From contig NZ_JAKREU010000004.1 in assembly GCF_022664435.1 (NCBI RefSeq), positions 124,001-188,000 of the forward strand: DNA of 64,000 nt, in the 5' to 3' direction. The notes beneath the pieces were generated by a model, which saw nothing but the letters and a program-made list of their open reading frames with translations, had not been told where the DNA came from and made no database searches. The position numbers and the translations under genes were made by a program. Below, one piece after another: positions 37,525-46,459 of this stretch. The first letter of the stretch is position 1. Each line of letters starts with the position of its first letter. Source of the DNA: Sphingomonas panni. Lineage in GTDB: Bacteria > Pseudomonadota > Alphaproteobacteria > Sphingomonadales > Sphingomonadaceae.

Positions 37525-39155
37525 GGGGCGTCGCTGTCGCCGCTGCGCTGCTTGCGTCCGCACCGGCAATGGCGCAGGGCGCGCCGCTATCGCTGACCAT
37601 CGACGAACTGCTGCGCTGGACCCCGGACGGGGCGACGGCAGACGCCGGCAATGTCGCGCGGGTGGCGAGGGCGCGGCGCTTCATCGCCCGGCCGCTGCGG
37701 CGGGGGGCGGCGATCGATCCGAAGGTCCGCGTTCTCTATGCCCCGGACGGGATGAACGATCTGGGCGGGCGGCGGGGGCGATTGGCGCGGTTCAACGGCT
37801 ATGTCTTCACCCATTGGCCGCAGATCGACACGCTTGCCTGGTTCGCCGGCACGGCGGATCGCGGCGTCAACCTGCCCTCGCGCGACTGGGTGGAGGCGGC
37901 GCATCGCAACGGCGTCGAGGTGATCGGCACGCTGTTCTTCGCACCTGTCGCCTGGGGCGGATCGCCGAAGACGGTCGCGTCCGTCCTGCGGCGCGATGCG
38001 CAGGGGCATTTCCCGGTGGCACGGCAGCTGGTGCGGATCGCGCAGTTTTACGGCTTCGACGGCTGGTTCGTGAACGCCGAAACCGCCGGTGCCGACGGCG
38101 TGGCGATGATCGAGTTCATGGCCGAACTGCGCGCCATCGCGCCGGCGGGCATGACGATCCACTGGTATGACGCGCTGCTGCCCGATGGCCGCGTCCGCTG
38201 GCAGAATGCGCTGACCCCGGCCAATGCCCGGTTCCTGCAGGATGGAACGCGGCGCACGGCGGACGCGATGTTCCTCAATTACGACTGGACTAGGGCGGGG
38301 CTGGCCGAGGGCGCGGCACTGGCCGAGCGGATGGGGCGCAACCGGTACGACGTGTTCGTCGGTGCCGATCTGTGGCCCGCGCGCGATGCGCAGCCGGCGT
38401 TTCGCAATAGCCATTGGCTGGACGCGCTGCGCGAGCGGCCCGGCGGACCGGCGTTCGGATCGATCGCGCTGTTCGCGCCGCATTTCAATTACAGCTGGCC
38501 CGGCGACGCCCGCACGCCGCGCTTCAGCAATTTCGACCGCGATGCCGGGGACGTCGCCCGCTTCTACGATGCGGAGCGCCGGTTGTTCGCGGGCGACGGG
38601 CGCGATCTGGCGACGGCAGGCGGAGCGGGCTGGCCGGGCGTCGCGTCGCTCGCGCCGACCAGAGGACTGATCCCCGCCTTGCCCTTCGCCACCAGCTTCA
38701 ACACCGGCCATGGGCGGGTCGAAGCGCGTAAGGGGACCGTGGTCGGCGGGCCGTGGCACGACATGGCCCGACAGGATGCGCTGCCGACATGGCAATTCGC
38801 GACGATCGGCACGCGGCAGGTCGTCGTCGACTATGATTTCGACGCACCTTTCGAAGGCGGGTCGTCGCTGCGCATCGCCCCGCAGGGGGCGGGCCGGCGC
38901 GCGGAGGTGCCGCTCTACAGCCTGCGACTGAACCAGGCGGTCACGGTGACGGCGATCACGCGGGGTGGGACGGGCTATGCCCTTCGTGTCGGACGGTCGG
39001 GTCGGTCGATTGCCGCCAGTAGCGGCTGGCAGCAGACACGCTGGTGCGTGCGACCGGGGACGGGCGACGTGCGCCTGTCGGTCGCGGTACGTCCCGCCGC
39101 CCGCCTGCCGCTGAACCTTGGCCAGCTGACGATCGAGGCCGGCTGCAGAAATTAG
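37521..39155 (+). CDS. GH85 endo-beta-N-acetylglucosaminidase
   Basis: 544 residues with a signal peptide (MRGVAVAAALLASAPAMAQ). GH85 enzymes cut the chitobiose core of high-mannose N-glycans by substrate-assisted catalysis. The catalytic N-x-E is in GFDGWFVNAETAG (Asn185, Glu187), with FNGYVFTHWPQIDTLAWF upstream and IHWYDALLPDGRVRWQN downstream, all family features. About the last 160 residues form a beta-rich accessory module. Last gene of the symporter-GH92-GH2-GH85 operon (ATGA overlap). It explains how glycans would be released for the rest of the locus. Confidence 0.9.
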   Translation: MRGVAVAAALLASAPAMAQGAPLSLTIDELLRWTPDGATADAGNVARVARARRFIARPLRRGAAIDPKVRVLYAPDGMNDLGGRRGRLARFNGYVFTHWPQIDTLAWFAGTADRGVNLPSRDWVEAAHRNGVEVIGTLFFAPVAWGGSPKTVASVLRRDAQGHFPVARQLVRIAQFYGFDGWFVNAETAGADGVAMIEFMAELRAIAPAGMTIHWYDALLPDGRVRWQNALTPANARFLQDGTRRTADAMFLNYDWTRAGLAEGAALAERMGRNRYDVFVGADLWPARDAQPAFRNSHWLDALRERPGGPAFGSIALFAPHFNYSWPGDARTPRFSNFDRDAGDVARFYDAERRLFAGDGRDLATAGGAGWPGVASLAPTRGLIPALPFATSFNTGHGRVEARKGTVVGGPWHDMARQDALPTWQFATIGTRQVVVDYDFDAPFEGGSSLRIAPQGAGRRAEVPLYSLRLNQAVTVTAITRGGTGYALRVGRSGRSIAASSGWQQTRWCVRPGTGDVRLSVAVRPAARLPLNLGQLTIEAGCRN

Positions 39156-39163
39156 AAAGACGC

Positions 39164-39203
39164 TTGACATAATCACCATGCGCGATGCATGTAATCGATT
39201 ACA
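39164..39203 (+). promoter_or_regulatory. Promoter-like TTGACA and LacI-type operator before the TonB receptor
   Basis: TTGACA at 39164-39169 is followed by the perfect palindrome TGTAATCGATTACA (39190-39203), with the CG centre usual for LacI operators and outer bases extending it to ATGTAAT-CG-ATTACAT. No ideal -10 hexamer is spaced at 17; the likely -10 region falls on the operator. Confidence 0.8.
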
Positions 39204-39296
39204 TCATTAACGGTAGCTCGAATCGGCAGCAGACCGATCGAGCGCGCCGGAGCGAAGCGGGCGGCCAGGGTCGCCCTTGCAAAAGGGGAGGACGGG

Positions 39297-42200
39297 ATGA
39301 AGAAGTTTCGCATGGGGCGTGGCGTTCGGGCCGGGCTGATGACCGGTGTCGCGGTTGCCGGGATGATCGGGTTCGCCGGAATCGCGCAGGCGCAGGCGAC
39401 GGTCGGTGCCGATCCGGTCGGGACCGACGCACCGATCACCAGCAGCGACGATGCACAGGCCGAGGGTGAGATCGTCGTCAGCGGCTATCGCTCGTCGATC
39501 GATCGCAACCTGCGCGACAAGCGCAATTCGGCTGCGGTGGTCGAGGTCATCACCGCCGAGGACATCAGCAAGTTCCCGGACCGCAACGTCGCCGACGCCT
39601 TGCAGCGTGTGCCCGGCGTGGTCATCACCCGCGACGGCGGCGAAGGGCGCACGGTCAGCGTGCGCGGGCTTCAGCCCGACCTGACGCTCACGCTGCTCAA
39701 CGGCAATTATATCGCAACGTCGGAGACGAACAGCGAGGCGACCCGCTCGTTCAACTTCCTGCTGATGCCCTCCAACCTGCTGGGCAAGGCAGAGCTGTTC
39801 AAGTCCTCCGAGGCGCGCATCGACGAAGGCGGCATCGGCGGCACGGTAATCCTGCACACCCGCCGTCCGCTCGACCTGCCGGCATGGTCGGGCTTCCTGA
39901 CCGCCGAGGGTACCTATGCCGACACGACCAAGGGCGTCGACCCGCAACTGTCGGGCCAGCTGTCGTGGAAGAACAAGGACGAGACGTTCGGCGTGCTGGT
40001 CAGCGCGACGTGGCAGAAGCGCCAGACGCGCACAATGAGCGCCACGACCGAGGACTGGCTGTGGTACGATCAGAACCCGTCGCGCAGCGGCGTCGACGTC
40101 AATGGCACGCCCTTTTCCCCGCAGCCGAGCGAATGGTGGGGGCAGTCGGGCTTCAACGACCAGAATGGCCGGCTCTATTCGGGCTTCTTCATGCCGACCG
40201 CCGTCAATTTCGGCATCCGTGACGAAAATCGCGAACGGCTGGGCATCCAGGCGACGGCACAATGGCGGCCGACCGACGGGCTGACGCTGACCGCGAACTA
40301 TTTCCGGTTCAACCTGACCGGCGATTACGTCAACAATTCGCTGAAGATCCCCGAGTGGAACATCGCCCGCTATAATGGCGACGGCAACTGGGCGGGCGGG
40401 CGTCTGCTCGACAAGCTGACCTTCGACCCGAGCGGGACCATCGTGACCGGCGCGCAGTTCAGCCTGGTCAACGGCAAGAAATATTATTGCAGCGAGGCCG
40501 AGGCGGCGGCCGGTGGCCAGCGGCCCGGCGGCTGGGGTCCCGACGACTGCACCGTGCCCACCCCGCAGCTGACCGGCGGCTACAGCCGCGAGGAAGCGCT
40601 GTCGCAGACCGCCGATTTCGAGGCCGAATATAAGAGCGACAATTTCGTCGGGGTCGTGAAGCTCGGCCGGACCTGGTCGGAAGGCGGGCCGTCGATCAAC
40701 TTCCGCATGTCGGCCAAGCCGCGCGTGGCGGTGAACGGTGCCTATCAGCCCGGCAACCGCTTCAGCGCATGGGACCTGACCGGCACGCCGACCATGACCT
40801 TCTCGCCCGACCTGCAGGATCGCATTCTGGGCGGCCTTGCCGAGATCGACGTGGGATCGACGGATTCGTCGTGGATCAACACCCGCATCTCGCAATATTA
40901 CGGTCAGGCCGACGGCACCTGGCTGGTGTCGAACGGCGCGTTCGACTCCCTGCAGTTCGGCGTGAAATATCGTGACGGTAGCGTGCATCGCAACACCGGC
41001 AACACCATCTGGAACTGCCCGGGCACGACCACCCGCTATCAGCAGTGCGATACGACGGCCAGCACCGCGCGGCCGGAGTTCTTCCTGTCGAACCCGATCA
41101 CCAACATTCCCGGTGGTTTCGCGGCGAACGTGTTCCCCGGCATCAACTTCACCAATTATCTGAGCTATCTCGACGATCGCTATGGCGGATCGGTGCGGTT
41201 CGAGGAGCCGGACTTCATCTACAATGTGGGTGAGAAAATCTGGTCGGGCTACCTGCAGGCCAATGTGAAGAGCGACCGCCTGCGCGGTAACTGGGGCGTG
41301 CGGGTCGTCCATACCAAGCAGCGCGCGGAATCGACCGATGCGGTCGAACGCTTCCTCGACTATTTCGCCGATGGTCCCGATGGCCGTCCGCTCGCCTGTA
41401 CCCCGGGGGCTGCGAACCAGATTTGCGAAAGCGGCTTCGTCCGGGCCGAGGTGCGGCAGAAGACGTTCGAGCTGAACACGCTGGAAAAGACCTATACCGA
41501 CGTCCTGCCCAGCCTGAACGTCGCGTTCGACGTGACCCCGAACCTCGTCGCGCGCGGCGCGGTGGCGAAGGTGATCGCGCGGCCGGCCTTCACCAATCTC
41601 GCCTTCCCCGGCGCGCTGAACTTCGTGTCGGAGGAATATAGCAGCGACCGCGTGGCCGGCGGCGGCACCAGCCAGCCCGGCTGGACCGGCAGCGGGTCGA
41701 ACAAGGACCTCGAGGCGTTCCAGGCATGGCAGTACGACATCGGCCTCGAATGGTATTATCATCGCGGGTCGGTGATCGGCGTCGGCCTGTTCCGCAAGGA
41801 CGTGAAGAACTTCGTCGTGCCGGTGTCGCAGGATCAGGCGGTCACGATCGGCGGAGAGACGGTCAACGTCCGCAACTTCTCGACCCAGGCCAATGGGCGT
41901 GACGGCGTGTCGCAGGGTATCGAATTCTATGCCCAGCATACGTTCGACTTCGGTGTGGGCTATCAGGCCAACCTGACCTTCAACGATACGAACCTTGCCG
42001 CCGTGGTGCTGAACGGGCGGGAGGTCGCCCGCTCTCCGCTGGTCGGCAGCGCGGAGAATCAGGCGAACTTCACGCTGTTCTATGAAAACGACACGTTCCT
42101 GGCCCGTGCATCGTACAACCGCCGGGGCGAGGTGGTGAACGGGACGCACAACCAGCTGACCATCTATACCGAACCCTATGAACAGGTGGATTTGAACGTC

Positions 42201-42359
42201 GCGTACAACCTGACGCCGCAGCTGGTGCTGTCGGCATCGGTGCTGAACCTGACCAAATCGGAACTGCGCCAGCATCTGGGCGACGATACCAAGGCCCGGT
42301 TCTGGACCAACGGCTATTCGGGACGCATCCTGTTCGCCGGCGCGACCTTCAAATTCTGA
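39297..42359 (+). CDS. TonB-dependent receptor (outer membrane glycan uptake)
   Basis: 1020 residues. Signal peptide ending about AQAQA, plug domain with VITAEDISKFPDRNVADALQ and VSVRGLQPDLTLTLLNG, then a long beta-barrel ending in GRILFAGATFKF, whose terminal Phe suits outer-membrane insertion. This is the Caulobacter-type receptor class used for oligosaccharide uptake. A LacI-type operator stands upstream, and halogenase-like and GH125 genes follow, so the likely cargo is a high-mannose glycan released by the GH85 enzyme (inference). No SusD-like partner is present. Confidence 0.93.
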   Translation: MKKFRMGRGVRAGLMTGVAVAGMIGFAGIAQAQATVGADPVGTDAPITSSDDAQAEGEIVVSGYRSSIDRNLRDKRNSAAVVEVITAEDISKFPDRNVADALQRVPGVVITRDGGEGRTVSVRGLQPDLTLTLLNGNYIATSETNSEATRSFNFLLMPSNLLGKAELFKSSEARIDEGGIGGTVILHTRRPLDLPAWSGFLTAEGTYADTTKGVDPQLSGQLSWKNKDETFGVLVSATWQKRQTRTMSATTEDWLWYDQNPSRSGVDVNGTPFSPQPSEWWGQSGFNDQNGRLYSGFFMPTAVNFGIRDENRERLGIQATAQWRPTDGLTLTANYFRFNLTGDYVNNSLKIPEWNIARYNGDGNWAGGRLLDKLTFDPSGTIVTGAQFSLVNGKKYYCSEAEAAAGGQRPGGWGPDDCTVPTPQLTGGYSREEALSQTADFEAEYKSDNFVGVVKLGRTWSEGGPSINFRMSAKPRVAVNGAYQPGNRFSAWDLTGTPTMTFSPDLQDRILGGLAEIDVGSTDSSWINTRISQYYGQADGTWLVSNGAFDSLQFGVKYRDGSVHRNTGNTIWNCPGTTTRYQQCDTTASTARPEFFLSNPITNIPGGFAANVFPGINFTNYLSYLDDRYGGSVRFEEPDFIYNVGEKIWSGYLQANVKSDRLRGNWGVRVVHTKQRAESTDAVERFLDYFADGPDGRPLACTPGAANQICESGFVRAEVRQKTFELNTLEKTYTDVLPSLNVAFDVTPNLVARGAVAKVIARPAFTNLAFPGALNFVSEEYSSDRVAGGGTSQPGWTGSGSNKDLEAFQAWQYDIGLEWYYHRGSVIGVGLFRKDVKNFVVPVSQDQAVTIGGETVNVRNFSTQANGRDGVSQGIEFYAQHTFDFGVGYQANLTFNDTNLAAVVLNGREVARSPLVGSAENQANFTLFYENDTFLARASYNRRGEVVNGTHNQLTIYTEPYEQVDLNVAYNLTPQLVLSASVLNLTKSELRQHLGDDTKARFWTNGYSGRILFAGATFKF

Positions 42360-42459
42360 ACGGTCCGGTCCCGTGTGCCCCCTCGCGCACGGGACCGAAT
42401 TCGCCGATAGGACGCGCGCCACGACCTTCGCCCGACGCGCGTAACGGAGCCTGATCCGC

Positions 42460-43968
42460 ATGACCGACAACCGCATCCGTTCGATCGTCGTGCTGGGTGG
42501 CGGCAGTGCGGGCTGGATGGCGGCGGCGGCGCTCGCCACCTATCTCGGCCGCGGCGTGGCGGTGCAGCTGGTCGAATCCGAAGAGGTCGGCATCGTCGGG
42601 GTGGGGGAATCGAGCGTCCCCCATATGAAGACGTTCAACAGCGAGACGCTGGGCATCGACGAACGCGAGTTCGTGATGCGCACCAACGCCACGTTCAAGC
42701 TCGGCATCCGCTTCACCGACTGGGGCCGGGTCGGCGACAGCTACATCCACGGTTTCGGCACGATCGGACAGGGGCTGGGGCCGCTGCCGTTCCACCAGCT
42801 GTGGCTCCGCCGGTTCCTTGCCGGCAAGGCCGCGCCGCTGGGTGACTATTCGCTGCAGACGGTAGCGGCGCCCGCCGGCCGGTTTCAATGGGACGGCCCG
42901 CCGGGCACGCCGCTGTCCGACATCGCCTATGCCTATCATCTCGACGCCGTCCTCTATGCCCGGTTCCTGCGCGAACTGGCCGAGCGGCGCGGCGTGGAGC
43001 GGATCGAGGGCAAGGTCGTCGAGGTGCATCAGCAGGGCGAGACAGGTCATGTCACCGCCCTGACCCTCGCCGATGGCCGGCGGGTCGAGGGGGAGTTCTT
43101 CATCGACTGTTCGGGCTTTCGCGGGCTGCTGATCGAACAGACGCTGAAGACCGGCTATCTCGACTGGCGGCACTGGCTGCCGTGCGACCGGGCGTTCGCG
43201 GTGCCGTCCGAATCGGTCGGTCCGGCCATGCCCTATACCGAAGCGGCGGCGCGCCCGTCCGGCTGGCAATGGCGTATCCCGTTGCAGCATCGGGTCGGCA
43301 ACGGCCATGTCTATTCCAGCGCCTATGAGAGCGACGAGCAGGCGATTGCGACCCTGCTCGGCACGGTACAGGGGCAGGCACTGGACGTGCCGCGCCAGCT
43401 GCGCTTCACCGCGGGGCGGCGGGTCAAGGCGTGGAACGGCAATGTCGTGGCGCTGGGCCTTGCCGCCGGGTTCCTCGAACCGCTGGAATCGACCGGCATC
43501 TATCTGGCGCAGGCGGGTATCCGCCGGTTGCTGGGCCTGTTTCCAGGTCGCGATTTCGACCCGGCGCTGGCCGACCGGTTCAACCGCGAGACCGCGTTCG
43601 AATATGAGCGGACCCGCGATTTCCTGGTGCTGCATTACAAGGCGACGACGCGCGACGACACGCCGTTCTGGCGCTATTGCCGCACCATGGACGTACCCGA
43701 TCCCCTGCGCGAGGCGATGGAGCTGTTTCGCGCCGATGGCCGCTATTTCCGCAACGGCGAGGATTTCTTCGCACTGCCCAGCTGGGTACAGGTGATGGTG
43801 GGGCAGGGGATCCTGCCCGCCGATTACCACCCGATCGTCGATGCGATGCCGGAGGGGCATCTCGACCAGTATCTGGCACGCGTGCGGGGCGACATTGCCG
43901 CCGCCGTCGCCACGATGCCGCCGCACCACCAGTTCATCGACCGCCATTGCAAGGCGATGGCCGCCTGA
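42460..43968 (+). CDS. Flavin-dependent tryptophan-halogenase-family protein in a TonB-receptor locus
   Basis: 502 residues. FAD motif VLGGGSAGWMAA at the start, GVGESSVP, a lysine (Lys80, in NATFKLGIRF) where flavin halogenases keep their catalytic lysine, the WxWxIP signature as GWQWRIPL, and PLESTGIYL in the C-terminal part with the conserved glutamate. All residues expected for halogenation are thus present. Homologues often accompany TonB-dependent receptors for carbohydrates in Caulobacter, Xanthomonas and sphingomonads, where their substrate is unknown. Gap of 100 bases after the receptor gene; GH125 follows after 37. Confidence 0.88.
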   Translation: MTDNRIRSIVVLGGGSAGWMAAAALATYLGRGVAVQLVESEEVGIVGVGESSVPHMKTFNSETLGIDEREFVMRTNATFKLGIRFTDWGRVGDSYIHGFGTIGQGLGPLPFHQLWLRRFLAGKAAPLGDYSLQTVAAPAGRFQWDGPPGTPLSDIAYAYHLDAVLYARFLRELAERRGVERIEGKVVEVHQQGETGHVTALTLADGRRVEGEFFIDCSGFRGLLIEQTLKTGYLDWRHWLPCDRAFAVPSESVGPAMPYTEAAARPSGWQWRIPLQHRVGNGHVYSSAYESDEQAIATLLGTVQGQALDVPRQLRFTAGRRVKAWNGNVVALGLAAGFLEPLESTGIYLAQAGIRRLLGLFPGRDFDPALADRFNRETAFEYERTRDFLVLHYKATTRDDTPFWRYCRTMDVPDPLREAMELFRADGRYFRNGEDFFALPSWVQVMVGQGILPADYHPIVDAMPEGHLDQYLARVRGDIAAAVATMPPHHQFIDRHCKAMAA

Positions 43969-44005
43969 TGTGTTACCCGATCCGCTTATCCATGGAGATT
44001 GCCCG

Positions 44006-45472
44006 ATGCCGACCGACCGCCGCACGTTGATGACGCAGGGCGCGCTGCTGGGCGCGGGACTGGCGATGGGCGGCGTTGCCCCGCTGGCGATGGCGCAGGG
44101 CAAGGCGACCGCCTTCCCCAGCAAGCGCCCCGCACCGGCCGACCGCCGCTTCGTCAGCAAGGCCGTCGAGCAGGAGATCGCCCGCGTCAGCCGGATGATC
44201 GCCGATCCCGAACTCGCCTGGCTGTTCGCCAATGCCTATCCCAACACGCTCGACACCACGGTGCGGATGGGGATGGTTGACGGCAAGGCTGACAGCTTCG
44301 TCATTACCGGCGACATACCCTGCCTGTGGCTGCGCGATTCGGCGGCGCAGGTGAAGTCCTACCTCCATCTCGCCCCCAAGGACGCGAAGCTACGCGAGCT
44401 GTTCCGCGGGCTGATCGCGCGCCACGCCCGCTCGGTCCTGATCGATCCCTATGCCAATGCCTTCATGGAGGACCCGACGGCGAAGACCTCGCTCGAATGG
44501 GCGAAGGTCGACGAGACCGAGATGAAGCCGGGTGTCGCGGAACGGAAGTGGGAGATCGATTCGCTCTGCTACGTCATGCGGTTGAGCCATGGCTATTGGA
44601 CGACGACCCGTGATGCTGCGCCGTTCGATGCGACCTGGGCGGAGGCGATGCGCGCGATCGTACGCACCTTCCGCGAGCAGCAGCGCAAGGAAGGGCCGGG
44701 ACCCTATAAATTCCAGCGCGCGAGCCGCCAGCCGACCGAGACGCTGCTCGCCGGCTATGGCGCACCGACGCGCAAGAATGGCATGATCCATTCGGGTTTC
44801 CGCCCGTCCGACGACGCCTGCCAATATCCGCTGTTCGTGCCGGCCAATATGTTCGCGATCACGACGTTGCGCGAAATGGCGCAGGTCGCGAACGAAGCCC
44901 GTAAGGACAGCGCGCTCGCCAACGATGCCACCGCGCTCGCCGACGAAGTCGCCGCCGCCGTGGCGCAGCACGGGACGATGCGTCTGCCCGATGGCAGCGA
45001 CGTGTGGGCCTATGAGGTCGACGGCTATGGCAATGCCATCTTCATGGACGATGCGAACGTGCCCTCGTTGTCCAGCCTCGCGTGGCTCGGCTGCGTGTCG
45101 CCTACCGACGCCCGGTGGCGGCGCACCGCGGCGGCGGCATGGAGCGAGGCGAACCCGTGGTTCTTCAGGGGCAAGGCAGGTGAGGGGATCGGCGGTCCGC
45201 ATCAGGGCATGGACTATATCTGGCCGATGTCGCTGATCGTGCGCGGCCTGACCGCGACCGACGACGCCACGATCCTGAAGTGCCTGGCGACACTGAAGCG
45301 CACCCATGCCGGTACCGGTTTCATGCATGAGGCGTTCGAAAAGGACGATCCGGCGAAGTTCACCCGCGACTGGTTCGCCTGGGCCAACGGCCTGTTCGGC
45401 GAGTTCATCCTGCATCTGGCGGCCGCCCGGCCCCAGCTGTTGAAGGCACCGCTGGACCGCATCGTCGTCTAA
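44006..45472 (+). CDS. GH125 exo-alpha-1,6-mannosidase
   Basis: 488 residues. GH125 enzymes remove alpha-1,6-linked mannose, including from N-glycan cores. Signature SFVITGDIPCLWLRDSAAQV near residue 95, then WEIDSLCYV, GMIHSGFRPSDDACQYPLFVPANM, and GPHQGMDYIWPMSLIVRGLTA. The N-terminus has paired arginines (MPTDRRTLMTQGALLGAGLAMG), consistent with Tat export. I start at ATG 44006; an in-frame upstream start would overlap the halogenase gene. It probably belongs to the receptor transcript. Confidence 0.92.
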   Translation: MPTDRRTLMTQGALLGAGLAMGGVAPLAMAQGKATAFPSKRPAPADRRFVSKAVEQEIARVSRMIADPELAWLFANAYPNTLDTTVRMGMVDGKADSFVITGDIPCLWLRDSAAQVKSYLHLAPKDAKLRELFRGLIARHARSVLIDPYANAFMEDPTAKTSLEWAKVDETEMKPGVAERKWEIDSLCYVMRLSHGYWTTTRDAAPFDATWAEAMRAIVRTFREQQRKEGPGPYKFQRASRQPTETLLAGYGAPTRKNGMIHSGFRPSDDACQYPLFVPANMFAITTLREMAQVANEARKDSALANDATALADEVAAAVAQHGTMRLPDGSDVWAYEVDGYGNAIFMDDANVPSLSSLAWLGCVSPTDARWRRTAAAAWSEANPWFFRGKAGEGIGGPHQGMDYIWPMSLIVRGLTATDDATILKCLATLKRTHAGTGFMHEAFEKDDPAKFTRDWFAWANGLFGEFILHLAAARPQLLKAPLDRIVV

Positions 45473-45504
45473 GCGGGGTTGTACCCGCCGCCGAAAGCAA
45501 TATG

Positions 45505-45516
45505 TACCAGTCGTTA
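45505..45516. promoter_or_regulatory. TetR-type operator-like site at the tetR start
   Basis: TACCAGTCGTTA directly before and touching the ATG of the regulator; similar to TACCGATCGGTA (46135) and the TACCAGTCAGTA core at 46179. Suggests autoregulation. Confidence 0.5.
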
Positions 45517-46127
45517 TGGAAAAGACCATTGCGACTGCTGCCAAGGGCCGCCCCAGGGAATTCTGCACCGCGCAAGCGCTGGCGGCGGCGCTCGGCGTCT
45601 TTTGGTCGAAAGGCTATGAAGGCGCCTCGATGGCGGACCTGACCGAGGCGATGGGCATTACCAAGCCCAGCCTGTACGCGGCGTTCGGCAACAAGGAGGC
45701 GCTGTTCCACAAGGCGCTCGACCTCTATGAGGCCGAGAAGCTGGAATATATGCGGCAGGCGTTGCAGCAGCCGACGGCGCGCGGCGTCGCCGAACACATC
45801 CTGCGCGGCGCGATCGATGCGCAGACCAGCAACTGCGATCCCAAAGGGTGCCTGGGCGTCATCAGCATGACCGCGTGCGGCGCAGAGGCGGCATCGATCA
45901 AGGCCGATGTGATGCAGCGCCGGGCATCGTCCCATGCGGCACTGGTCGAGCGGTTCGAACAGGCCAAGCGCGACGGCGACCTGCCCGACCATGTCGATAT
46001 CGCGGGCCTGACCGGCTATCTGTTCGCGATGCTGCAGGGAATGGCGGTGCAGGCCGGATCGGGCGCGACCCGCGCCGATCTGGAGCGGGTGGTCGCGACC
46101 GGGCTGATGATGTGGCCGGGGCGATAG
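45516..46127 (+). CDS. TetR/AcrR-family transcriptional regulator
   Basis: 203 residues. The helix-turn-helix is clear: ALGVFWSKGYEGASMADLTEAMGITKPSLYAAFGNKEALF. The C-terminal part (TSNCDPKGCLGVISMTACG) resembles regulators of the YcdC/AcrR-like subgroup and contains three cysteines. Related palindromes occur at its own start and in the 332-base gap downstream, so it likely controls itself and the following unknown gene. No link to the mannosidase locus is visible. No good ribosome-binding site precedes the ATG; a leaderless mRNA is possible. Confidence 0.9.
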   Translation: MEKTIATAAKGRPREFCTAQALAAALGVFWSKGYEGASMADLTEAMGITKPSLYAAFGNKEALFHKALDLYEAEKLEYMRQALQQPTARGVAEHILRGAIDAQTSNCDPKGCLGVISMTACGAEAASIKADVMQRRASSHAALVERFEQAKRDGDLPDHVDIAGLTGYLFAMLQGMAVQAGSGATRADLERVVATGLMMWPGR

Positions 46128-46134
46128 TATAAAT

Positions 46135-46194
46135 TACCGATCGGTACAAAAGTCGTTGACGACTCGTTTCGGCATTAATATACCAGTCAGTATA
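46135..46194 (+). promoter_or_regulatory. Promoter with TetR-type palindromes upstream of the 46460 gene
   Basis: TACCGATCGGTA (46135-46146) is a perfect palindrome. TTGACG (46156-46161) and TATACC (46179-46184) are spaced by 17 bases as -35/-10. The -10 lies within a second palindrome, TATAC-CAGTCA-GTATA (46179-46194). Rest of the gap (46195-46448) shows no convincing gene. Confidence 0.6.
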
Positions 46195-46459
46195 GAAGGG
46201 GTGGCCAAGGGGGTTGCTCCCGGCCTTCGCAAGGATGCCGCCATGCCCGAACCCGCTTTCCGCCCGCCGCGTCCGTAACCGGCGGCGCGCAACCACAAGC
46301 TAATCATTACCGGCAGACCGATATCCGCCCGGCGATCGCGCACGGGCGAGCGTCGATCCGCGTCATCCAATCAAGCGGCACGGCCCCGAACAGGGTTTGG
46401 CGGCGGCACCATCGTGTCCGCCGACGGTCGGGCGCGGCTGTAAAACAGGGAGGAATTCC

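Noticed and set aside
39207..42539. A 1110-codon minus-strand frame opposite the TonB receptor
   Set aside because: Shadow of the receptor's codon pattern; no motif, no plausible start.
42460..43968. Halogenase gene as part of a natural-product cluster
   Set aside because: No synthase, NRPS, PKS or tailoring genes are near; the neighbours are a TonB receptor and a mannosidase.
46242..46277. An 11-codon frame (MPEPAFRPPRP) in the leader of the 46460 gene
   Set aside because: No ribosome-binding site and too short to judge; could be chance.
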